Assembly (NCBI GenBank): GCA_028571685.1
Contig: CM053152.1
Coordinates: 24,994,001-25,058,000, forward strand
Direction of reading: 5' to 3'
DNA from: Heterohyrax brucei
Taxonomy: Eukaryota; Chordata; Mammalia; Hyracoidea; Procaviidae
Length of the DNA: 64,000 nucleotides
Made by a program: the position numbers and the translations under genes. Every line of letters begins with the position of its first letter. The stretch's first letter is position 1. This document shows, in pieces, positions 33,593 through 41,514 of the stretch. The notes beneath the pieces are model-generated. The model made no database searches and was not told the origin of the DNA. It worked only from the letters and a program-made list of their open reading frames with translations.

Positions 33593-34739
33593 CAATCAAG
33601 ACAATGAGCCAAGGAGGATACTACACGGTGATCTAAAATGACATGAAAATATGCCTTGAAGAGACAGGAGGAAAGGCTTTGTTCTCATAAAATGCAACCT
33701 GAAACCTATTAGATAATAAAATGAATCACAGGAGCACAGCAAATCCCAGGATCTAATTGCCACACTAACAAATGAAGCTTTTATCTCTGTGATGTGCTCT
33801 GAATTAGGAAGTTCCATTGATTGTTTCTAAGAAGATAGCTTTTTGAAGCTTCACTTAAGATTTAGTAGCAACATTCCTGAAGAGTTAGTATCCTTTCCCC
33901 TTTTGTAACTTGGTGCAAAACATGAATCTTACACAGAAAATCTTTCAGATGAAAACCATTTTTAGGTGGTGAATTGGAGGCTTTTCCAGGAAAACCTGCT
34001 GAGTTCATTGCAAGCAAAAATGAGGAAACCAACCTTCCTTCTATTTTTTTCTGCAAATTCGTCTTGGGTTTCAGGTAACTCTGCTGAGTTGTTTATCTCT
34101 GTATGATTGCTTCTCTGGTACTAATCAATAAAGATGTTTGCCAGTTGTCATGTTTTGTTTATTTGTGTATATGTTTTTCCATGACACCAGACCATCCTAG
34201 GAGAAAAAGGTCCCTTGAATGAATCAGTCAAGTTGTCTGTGGGATTATTGTTATTCACAGGAAAACTCAGGAATGGTGAGTTGAAACTGACAGTATCAAC
34301 ATTGAAGCAATCTCACTAAAGCAGGATGGCAAGCATCAGGCGTGAAGAGCTGACCAGCTCAGTCCTGTTGTAACACAGAGATACTGGAATGAAGATGCCA
34401 GCAAGAGTCTCAGTGCCAAAGGTGCCAAGGGAGGTTGATGGAGAGTGGCCGCCGACTCAGGACACTGATGCTTGAAGTCGTGAAGTTACCTGGATAGATG
34501 AGCTACAGTGTGAGCTTCCCAGCACCGCAGCTGTTCCTGAGCAGCCTCTGTTAGAGGAAAGACGTCTTCTGGTTGGTTCTGTCGGGCGTATCTGATGTCC
34601 AGCTTAAGAGAAAGGCATCTTTCAGAAAGGAAAGAGACACATCAGCATTTGACCACTAAACCAGAACCGTGAGTCCCATGATTGCCTGTTCAGAAGTTTT
34701 GACTTTTGAATTTAGCCTGCTTGTTTTCAAGTTTCTAAG
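33593..34739. other. Unrecognised, no gene seen
   Basis: Two minus-strand open frames (33596-33817, 33862-34056) show no family. No repeats are recognised. Confidence 0.45.
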
Positions 34740-35095
34740 CAGTTAGATAGTACTGGGAAAAAAAAAATCTGAAATGCGATTTTTAAATATGGATCAGCAA
34801 TGGGTGTTAGATCACAGAAATCAGCGACTGTAATTATATTTCACAATGAGTTACAACAAGCCCTACAATTAATTACTATAGGCTTAGCCACTCGACCAAG
34901 CAAAAAGTCGGGGATATTACTGTCCTTCGGTGAATTCAAGTGGTCGCTCCGGCAGCTCTGTTATCTGCTGCACGTTGCAGCTGCCTCCAGGCTAAAGATC
35001 CAGCATTTTGAGGTGCCAGTCACTCCTATTCTAATCACACTTGTTCTTGAGGCTCTCAAGAATTTAAGGTCTTAAGGATCTTTTCACATCACAGT
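34740..35095. other. Repeat-free block with raised CpG, candidate conserved noncoding element
   Basis: This stretch combines homeodomain-type ATTA sites (CTACAATTAATTACTATAGG at about 34862) with about eight CpGs in 250 nt (CACTCGACC, AAGTCGGGG, CTTCGGTG, GGTCGCTCCGGC, GCACGTTG). That is notable in CpG-poor flanks. A 91-codon open frame (34800-35075) exists but shows no known domain. I cannot tell an enhancer from a small exon. Conservation data would decide. Confidence 0.35.
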
Positions 35096-35560
35096 GGGGT
35101 GGGGTGATGGTTGACACATGCAGTTGGGCTTAGAGACAATCAGAAAACAAACAAAAAAAGATGAGATAAGACCATTTTCTCTTTTTCTAGAGATAGAACT
35201 TTACCTGTGTCCCGACCAGCAGTCATTTCTGGTTGTCTATGGAGGCAATTTTCATACCAGTCATAGATTCTTGTAGTTATGCTATTTGAACATCATTCTT
35301 TAAGTTTAGAGTTTTGATCCTACTAAAAAGTTTAATTAGGAATACTTGTAATCTTTCATCTCTATGTATGTGCATAGTTACTTATCTATTCTAAATAATA
35401 TGCCATACACTTCTTGGCATTGCTTAATGTGTCTTAAGAGAATATTAACACTGATAGAGGTTTAGAGAAAAAAATTACAGTTTAATTTTCTTCTACAGTG
35501 AGCTTAAGGTCAAATGATTGTATGAGGTCAGTGGTGGATTAACTGGGATTTCAAGGGTAG
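35096..35560. other. Unrecognised, with a faint MIR-like scrap
   Basis: At about 35490-35560 the text AGCTTAAGGTCAAATGATTG then GGTGGATTAACTGGGATTTC weakly resembles antisense MIR. Nothing else is recognised. Confidence 0.35.
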
Positions 35561-35905
35561 AGATCAGTATTTATTCATTCTCTTTCAGTGACTATGTATG
35601 GAGCCCCTTCTATGATCCAGCAGCTTTGGTGGTTTAGCGGTTAAGAACTCAGCTGCTAACCAAAAGGTCAGCAATTCAAATCTACCAGCTACTCCTTAGA
35701 AACGCCATGGAGCAGTTCTGCTCTGTCCAGTAGGATATCTATGAGTCAGAATCAATTCAGTGACCATTTTTCTCCTCCTGTGTTCCTAGCATTGTACTAC
35801 AGGCTACACCCAGAGGATAATGGATAATCTTTATGATCTGCCTTTAAAGAACTCAAAGTCTAGAAGGAGGTAAAATTAATTTCAAATGATCATCTCCAAC
35901 TGTGC
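35561..35905 (+). mobile_element. L2-like LINE 3' fragment split by a SINE
   Basis: Left part: TATTTATTCATTCTCTTTCA and ATGTATGGAGCCCCTTCTAT. Right part after the SINE: TGTTCCTAGCATTGTACTAC and AAAGAACTCAAAGTCTAGAA. Together they follow the ancient L2/MIR-type end seen throughout mammals. Confidence 0.65.
35618..35772 (+). mobile_element. AfroSINE-type SINE
   Basis: GCTTTGGTGGTTTAGCGGTT, GCTAACCAAAAGGTCAGCAA, AGCAGTTCTGCTCTGTCCAG and CTATGAGTCAGAATCAATTC. It is full length and inserted within the L2-like fragment. Confidence 0.9.
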
Positions 35906-36094
35906 TTAAGTGACAATAGAGACAGGCTCAAGGTAGCGAGCAAGGCGTGTGCTGAGGAGCCTGAACCCCAGCTTGGTGTTGTCTCTGCCAGAGTGTAGCT
36001 TCCCTCCTCATGGGGGAAGACTTAGGGTTCTTGGAAAAAAATAACATTTGGATCATCAGAGAAGCTCTTTATGTTTTAAAGAGCTTCATTTAAC

Positions 36095-36248
36095 ACAATT
36101 GTCTCAACTGCTAACTAAAAGGTTGGCTGTTTGAACCCCCCAGCTCCTCCTTGGAAGCCCTACAGGTTAGTTCTACTCTGTTTTATAGAGTTACTATGAG
36201 TTGAAATCAACTCAACAGCAGTGACGGTTTTTGTTGTTGTTTCATGTA
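36095..36248 (+). mobile_element. AfroSINE-type SINE
   Basis: GCTAACTAAAAGGTTGGCTG, CTCCTCCTTGGAAGCCCTAC, TACTCTGTTTTATAGAGTTA and TATGAGTTGAAATCAACTCA, with a T-rich end (GGTTTTTGTTGTTGTTTC). The 5' head is partly lost. Confidence 0.88.
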
Positions 36249-36391
36249 CAGTTAGTTTCAAGCATTTATTCGTCACCATTAATCTACCTACCAAAGTTAG
36301 GAAATAACTTTGTATTGGAACAGTGATTTTTAGTTCACAATGGGCTGACTTTCATGTGCATTTTCTCACTGGCTCCAACAATCCTATGAGG

Positions 36392-36735
36392 CAGATGAGG
36401 CACTGGTGGTTCAGTGGAGAATTCTTGCCTTCCATGCATGAGACCCAAGTTCAATTCCCAGCCAATGTACCCTAGGTACAGCCACCAGCTATCTGTCATT
36501 GGAGGCTTTTGTGTTGCTATGATTCCAGATAGGTTTAGAAGAGTTTCCAGACTCAGAGAGACAAAGGAGAAAGGCCTGGTGATCTATTTCCAAAATCAGT
36601 CACTGAAAACCCTGTGGCTATCAATGTTCTGATCTGCAATGAATCAGGGGTTGACTCACAACAAGACAGCATTTTCTTGTTGTGTATGAGGTTGCCATCT
36701 GTCCGGGGCCAACTTGACAGCAGCTAACAATAGGA
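36392..36735 (+). mobile_element. tRNA-Gly-headed SINE with RTE-derived body
   Basis: The first 70 nt, GGCACTGGTGGTTCAGTGGA, then TTCTTGCCTTCCATGCATGA and GTTCAATTCCCAGCCAATG, match the tRNA-Gly layout, including A box, anticodon arm and B box. The body (TTTTGTGTTGCTATGATTCC, then GTTTCCAGACTCAGAGAGAC) is the RTE leader. The end (GGCCAACTTGACAGCAGCTA then ACAATA) resembles the RTE tail. It is a chimeric SINE of about 340 nt. Confidence 0.78.
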
Positions 36736-36749
36736 GGTGGCTAGGATGG

Positions 36750-36900
36750 GTTTAATCACTGTTATCTTTGTTTTTTAGATTAGAAATCTAAGGTCCAGAA
36801 AGTAAAGGACTTTGCTCTAGGTCACTGGACTAATTTACTGGCAGATGGGAAGGTATGAATTTAGGTCTTTCTAATTTCTTGGTCTGTGAGTTTTTATGTA
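36750..36900 (-). mobile_element. MIR SINE fragment
   Basis: TTAATCACTGTTATCTTTG, GATTAGAAATCTAAGGTCCA, GACTTTGCTCTAGGTCACTG and GAAGGTATGAATTTAGGTCT are antisense MIR text. Confidence 0.75.
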
Positions 36901-36902
36901 CA

Positions 36903-36937
36903 TTCAGACTCAACGGCACTTGGCTTGGCTAGTGTTC
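36903..36937 (+). mobile_element. Isolated SINE tail
   Basis: CAGACTCAACGGCACTTGGC then TTGGCTAG. Only the 3' end of the CTTGGCTTGG-type SINE tail is present. Confidence 0.65.
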
Positions 36938-37009
36938 TTAGTCTTATTGTACGTGTGGGCTTAATAGGTATTCTGGACTGGTTGTTCCTGCCTTTTGGAA
37001 ACCTAGTTC

Positions 37010-37562
37010 CTTTCAACCCTGCAACAACTCACTCTGCATGTTTATTGTAGTTTTCTGGTGTTTTTTGTCTCTCTCTAAGGAGCCCTTCTTCTTTGGTTTG
37101 CCGTGTAAGTGCTGGTGTCTCCAGGTCTGGCCCTGCCCTGGTCTTCTATCTGGCTACACTCGCACTGAGCTAAATTCTCTTCTGTTTGACTTGCTCACAA
37201 TTCTCTGGTCGGAAATTTGAACAAGTTATCAGCTGAGTGGTTCTTCTGTTTCTCGTGGCATTGGACTGGGATTGTTAGCTCAGCGGCATTCGGCTGGTGA
37301 CCAGGCTAGACTAGAATTTCCAAGAGGACTCTGTCTGACTTCTCAGTCCTTCATCTTGGGCTTTTTCTGTCTCTCTACATAGCTAGCTTTGGCTTCCTCA
37401 CAGCCTTCATGAACCTTCTAGGTCAGCTGGGCCACCAGCCTTACGCTGCACAGCAAATGCCCCTGTCTAATGCCCTATGTGAACTCCTTCACCACAAAAT
37501 TGTGAGCAAGTAAAACAGTTATTTTCTTTAAACTACTATATTTTGGGGTGGTTTATTACGTA
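37010..37562 (+). mobile_element. MLT1-like MaLR LTR
   Basis: The best anchor is the end: GAGCAAGTAAAACAGTTATT, then TTTTGGGGTGGTTTATTACG, which is the MLT1-type terminus. Upstream pyrimidine-rich text (TCTGACTTCTCAGTCCTTCA, GCTTTGGCTTCCTCACAGCC) is consistent. An AfroSINE is inserted at its 3' end. Confidence 0.65.
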
Positions 37563-37737
37563 GCAGAAACCCTGGTTGCTTAGTGGTTAAGTGCTGTGTC
37601 TGTTAATCAAAAGGTCAGCAGTTCAAATCTACCAGGTATTTCTTGGAAACTCTCTGGGGCAGTTCTACTCTGTCCTTTAGAGTCACTCTGAGTTGGAATC
37701 AACTTAATGGTGGTGTTTTTTTTTTTTTAACTACAAG
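37563..37737 (+). mobile_element. AfroSINE-type SINE
   Basis: AAACCCTGGTTGCTTAGTGG, TAATCAAAAGGTCAGCAGTT, GGAAACTCTCTGGGGCAGTT, CTCTGAGTTGGAATCAACTT and a T-rich end. Full length. Confidence 0.92.
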
Positions 37738-38084
37738 GCAGTGCATATTCAAGACAATTGACTCATATCAGCTTCCATCTTTTCAGACGGAACATTTGCA
37801 TGGGGAATCTAATTGACTGATGAATAAGGTCATCAGGACAAAGTCAGTACCCTGCAGTAGATCCAGGCCTGCATTTCTCAGGCTTCCTCTTATTTAGTCT
37901 GACTACTGTTTGTTTTTGCCAGTCTGAAAAACCATTGCCCTCAATTTGTCTTTTTGTAAGCCTTGTTTTCCCTTTGTTGTAAGACGTTCTTGTCAGTTCT
38001 TCTGATCAAGCTTCACATCAAATTACAACCAATTTACATTAGGAAATGTAGACACTCAATAGGGCCATTCAAAGAAAGGAATGA

Positions 38085-38605
38085 CCCTTGGATTGTTTAC
38101 AGCACCGGGGATGCAAGCACAAATACGAGGCGTCCTTGCCCACACAAAGCTTATCCTCCGTCAGGGAAACAGGACCACATTCAGATAATTGTAATTCAGC
38201 TCAGACTTCTGATGCTGGTGGTCAGACTTCTGATGCTTGTGTGGGGACATAGGAGTGATTATTTTGGGCTAGGAGAGTTCACAAGGAGAGTGACATTAGA
38301 TCTGGGCCACGGAGGGTAAGTAGGAGTTAGGCAGGAAGGAATGATTATCAGAGTCAATCCAACCACAGGGAATAATGTGAGTAAATGTTAGTGAGGAGCT
38401 GGGGACCTCCAAAGTGTCCAGTATGGCTGAGACGTAGCATGACTTAGGATGGAGAGGATTAGAATGGGAGCTTGTGGTCTCATTGTGCAGGTCTTTAAAT
38501 ACCTACTTCTTAGAAAAAGGGTTATAAATGTGCCCTTTTAAAGTGGGGCAACCATGGAAGCTTGTTGGGAAAAGAGTTAGTGTCTCTATTCCTGAAACTG
38601 TGGTG
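38085..38605 (+). mobile_element. L2-like LINE fragment
   Basis: ACCGGGGATGCAAGCACAAA, AAAGCTTATCCTCCGTCAGG, GACATTAGATCTGGGCCACG, GGAATAATGTGAGTAAATG and GGGCAACCATGGAAGCTTGT follow the ancient L2 3' region. An internal 17-nt direct repeat (CAGACTTCTGATGCTGG and CAGACTTCTGATGCTTG, at about 38203 and 38222) is a local duplication. Confidence 0.6.
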
Positions 38606-38673
38606 GTAGATCTTGTCTCTGCTGCCGTCACACACACACTGAAACCCTCTGTTCGTGGAAAGTTCATACTGTT

Positions 38674-38686
38674 GGGGGGGGGGGGG
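38674..38686 (+). repeat. G homopolymer of 13
   Basis: GTT is followed by 13 G and CGGC, directly upstream of the LTR at 38696. It is a length-variable site and possible sequencing weak point. Confidence 0.9.
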
Positions 38687-39057
38687 CGGCATTAATGCTA
38701 TGGATTGAGTTGTGGCCCCCTGGCTCCAAAATGTAAATTGGAATTCTAACCTCTATACCTGTGGATGTAATCACATTAGGAAATAGGATTTCCTTTGTCT
38801 TCTCAATGAGACCATATCATAGTAGAGCATGTCCTACAGGAAATCACTGCTGACTTATAAGGAGGAGTAGAGATAGGAAGCCAAAGTGGGGGGAAGATGC
38901 TGTATGAAGATTGCCAAGGAACTGAGGAAACGGAGACCAGGACCTTCTCCAAGAGCCGACAGAGAGAAGAGAGCCTTCCCCTATAGGCTGTGTTATGAGT
39001 TTGGACTTCTAGCCTCCTAAACGGTGAGAAAATAAATTTCTGTTCATTAAAGTTGCT

Positions 39058-39265
39058 TAAGGAGCCCAGTGGCACAATAACCATTGTACTTGGTTGCTAA
39101 CCAAAAGATTGGCAGTTTGAACCCATCAGCTATTCCTGGGAGAAAAACCTGGCAGTTGCCTTCTGTAAAGATTTACAGCCCTGACAACCCTGTGGAGCAG
39201 TTCTACTCTGTCTTAGAGGGGCTGCTATGAGTAGAAATCAACTGCAACACGTGGTTTTTGTTTAA
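39058..39265 (+). mobile_element. Afrotherian tRNA-derived SINE, long type
   Basis: AAGGAGCCCAGTGGCACAAT, GCTAACCAAAAGATTGGCAG, CCTGTGGAGCAGTTCTACTC and GCTATGAGTAGAAATCAACT. It has the additional middle segment of the older type and is inserted near the LTR end. Confidence 0.85.
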
Positions 39266-39417
39266 ACCATTCACGTGTAGTGTTTTGTTACAGCCAAATA
39301 GCCAACCCACTACTCTAGAGTTAATTCAAACAGATTCTAAACTCATAGTGACCCCATAGGGTTTCTGAGGCTGTAAATCTCGACAGAAGCAGACTGCTAC
39401 GTCTTTCTCCCATGGAG

Positions 39418-39420
<3 letters not shown>

Positions 39421-39468
<48 letters not shown>
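39421..39468. repeat. (CA)n microsatellite
   Basis: About 23 uninterrupted CA units. It is likely polymorphic in length and lies at the boundary of the two minus-strand SINEs. Confidence 0.98.
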
Positions 39469-39472
<4 letters not shown>

Positions 39473-39618
39473 CTGAAGTCACTTCTGACTCATAGTGACT
39501 TCATAGATGGGAAAAGAACTAGCCCATAGAGTGTCCAAGGAGCACCTGCTGGATTTGAACTGATGACCTTTTTCTTAACAGACACAGCACTTAACTACCA
39601 TGCCACGAGGGTTTCCAG
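39468..39618 (-). mobile_element. AfroSINE-type SINE, antisense
   Basis: CACTTCTGACTCATAGTGAC, GTGTCCAAGGAGCACCTGCT, GATTTGAACTGATGACCTTT and CTTAACTACCATGCCACGAG mirror the tail, body and tRNA head. It sits inside the older SINE (-). Confidence 0.88.
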
Positions 39619-39718
39619 ATGGGCTCAAACTGCTGAACTTCTGGTTAACAAGTGAATGCTTTGACCACTTAGCCACCAGGGTGCCTGTTGTTACAGCAGC
39701 ACTAGGAAACTAATACAA

Positions 39719-40344
39719 TTAGAACCTCCAATTATGATTACAGAAGAACACTGACAACTGAGTAGTAGCTTATCACTTATCACTTTACGAATTAAGAACA
39801 GAACAAATACATTTACGTTCTTTTTGTTTGACTATTTTAAGAACAAAGGACTGCCTGAATCCTAGAAAGTGTGACATTTGCAGAAAGCAAGAAATTGTGA
39901 CTCTGGGGAGATGTTTTTCCAGGTCCCATACTGCAGAGTAGGGGCAGTGCCCCAGGCACTGGGAAGGGTCTTTATTGAGGGCAAAAGTGTTGTTTCTCTC
40001 CACCAGAGTTGTGAATCAGGGATAATTACATATTTTTTCTGTAACAAACTACACATTGCTTCTTGGCAAGGATTTTCTTTACCATTAGTTTATCTTGAAA
40101 CAATTCTCTGAGGCCTTGGTAAACTATACTTATTTAAAATCAGGCAGTATCAGTGTTGACAAGCAGCTGCTCTCTTATACTATTCCATGTGAAAAGTGCC
40201 AAGAAGGAGAAAATGAAGTTGAGAATTTAGGTTCTGTCACTGACTTGCTGAATTCCACACCCCCTGGAATGAATCCATTTACTCACCTATCTAAGGCATA
40301 CTTGACAGCAGTGGGTTTTGGTTGTGAGTCACCACCACTGTTTT
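39719..40344. other. Unrecognised; short SINE tail at 40298
   Basis: A scrap CTTGACAGCAGTGGGTTTTG at about 40298-40320 matches an AfroSINE terminus. Frames at 39785-40466 on both strands show no family resemblance. Confidence 0.45.
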
Positions 40345-40800
40345 TCAGTTTGTCATATTGTGATGGCTTGTGTGTTATTTGTGATGCTGGAAGCTATGCT
40401 ACTAGTATTTCAAATGCCAGTAGTGTCACCCATGGTGGACAGGTTTCAGCAGAGCTTCCAGACTAAGACCTACTGGAAAGAAAAGCCTGGGGATTTAGTT
40501 TTGAAAATTAGCCAGTGAATACCCTAATGGATCATGACAGGTGGTGTCTGAGACTTTAACTTGCTTACTTTCAGTGTATCATCAGTGGAACAATCGTTAG
40601 AGGACATTACATTTGGTAAAATAGTTGGTCTGTAAAAATGAGGGAGATGGTCAATGAAATGGATTGACACAGTGGTTATGCAACGGACTTCTATATACTG
40701 ACAGTAATGAAGATGGCACAGGACTGGGCAAATGCTTTGTTCTGTTGTACATGCGATTGGCATGAGTCCAGAGTTGACTTGACAGTAAGCAACAACAACG
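40345..40800 (+). mobile_element. RTE-derived non-autonomous SINE
   Basis: The RTE leader (TTTGTGATGCTGGAAGCTAT, CCCATGGTGGACAGGTTTCA, CTTCCAGACTAAGACCTACT) is joined by a short linker to the RTE 3' end (AAATGGATTGACACAGTGGT, GGCACAGGACTGGGCAAATG) and an AACAACAACG tail. The coding middle is deleted. Confidence 0.82.
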
Positions 40801-41324
40801 GTTGGACAAACACTATGCAAAGAATGTTTAACTCTTTCTGTACTGGATATCTGTATAGTTCAATGGGGGCAGAAAATGTTTATTCAACAAATAAATTTGT
40901 ATTGTTTTTCTTTCGTGCTAATTTTGGATTTCCATATCTGGATTAGGCTAACTTTATGAAATTATTTGGGAAGCTTCTTCTTCCTCGTTTTTTTTTTAAT
41001 GCCATGAATATTCTGTATAAACTTGGGAACACTTAATGGGTCTGATATCCTTCTGGTAGATAATTTATTGACATCCCTTCCTCATCCCTTGTTCCTTTCA
41101 TGGTTAGTTATCTAGGTAGAGTTTCTTCTTCTTCCCAAGAGAATTCTGACAATTTGTATTTTCTTGAAAACTAGTCATTCTTACAAGATTTCTTGGTATT
41201 CTGTTGTAAATGTTCTGCTTCTGTTATACTTCTTTACTCTTGATTCCATCTGTTTTAATATTTTACATTTTTCTTTAATGGATTAACTACAGTATTGTCA
41301 GTTTTTATTCTTTTTGTTGTTGTA
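40801..41324 (-). mobile_element. Unrecognised, then possible ancient L1M, antisense
   Basis: From about 41000 to 41320, AT-rich text such as GTAAATGTTCTGCTTCTGTT recalls antisense old L1. 43806-43965 may be its other part, beyond the RTE/mariner block. This is a weak assignment. Confidence 0.32.
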
Positions 41325-41388
41325 GTTGTTGTTAGGTGCTATGGAATTTTTTCAAACTCATAGTAACCCTATCCTATGAGGTCTGACA
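41325..41388 (-). mobile_element. RTE/SINE 3' terminus, antisense
   Basis: TGTAGTTGTTGTTAGGTGCT then AAACTCATAGTAACCCTAT is the reverse of the RTE tail and terminus. Only about 60 nt is present before the mariner end begins. Confidence 0.7.
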
Positions 41389-41514
41389 ATTAAGTTCACA
41401 AATTCACCCTAGAAAAGATGCTAAATACGTCGTCGCTGAATGTCACTACAGTCACCTTTCAAGTACTGCCCTGGGCAAGCTATGCACTGATGCCAGTGCC
41501 TAGTCCACCCTTCA
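41389..41514 (+). mobile_element. Mariner-like DNA transposon end
   Basis: GAGGTCTGACAATTAAGTTC opens like the terminal inverted repeat of mariner elements. The following text (GTCGTCGCTGAATGTCACTA, AAGCTATGCACTGATGCCAG, GCCTAGTCCACCCTTCAAAG) continues as the subterminal region. The rest of the transposon, including the transposase and the second terminal repeat, is absent. It abuts RTE sequence directly at about 41515. Confidence 0.72.

Larger units (their letters stand above)
39295..39688 (-). mobile_element. Older SINE (-) interrupted by (CA)n and a younger SINE
   Basis: Left arm 39305-39418 (ACTCATAGTGACCCCATAGG) and right arm 39619-39688 (GGCTCAAACTGCTGAACTTC, then TTAGCCACCAGGGTGCCTG) form one SINE in minus orientation. 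The duplication TGTTACAGC at 39286-39294 and 39689-39697 flanks the whole, supporting one insertion. Confidence 0.75.
38696..39718 (+). mobile_element. MaLR-type LTR carrying three nested repeats
   Basis: LTR parts are 38696-39057 (TGCTATGGATTGAGTTGTGG to AAATAAATTTCTGTTCATTA), 39266-39294 (ACCATTCACGTGTAGTGTTT) and 39689-39718 (TGTTACAGCAGCACTAGGAA). The intervals hold a SINE (+) and a composite SINE (-). The three parts read as one standard LTR end once the insertions are removed. Confidence 0.8.

Noticed and set aside
36392-36465. Possible functional tRNA-Gly gene
   Set aside because: The acceptor and anticodon arms have several mismatches and the sequence continues into a repeat body, so it is a SINE head.
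38803-39084. Minus-strand frame overlapping a MaLR LTR
   Set aside because: It is antisense to the LTR. The same explanation covers 29627-29881 and 47361-47836.
39421-39468. CA repeat as a CRISPR-like or regulatory array
   Set aside because: It is a simple dinucleotide microsatellite without spacers.
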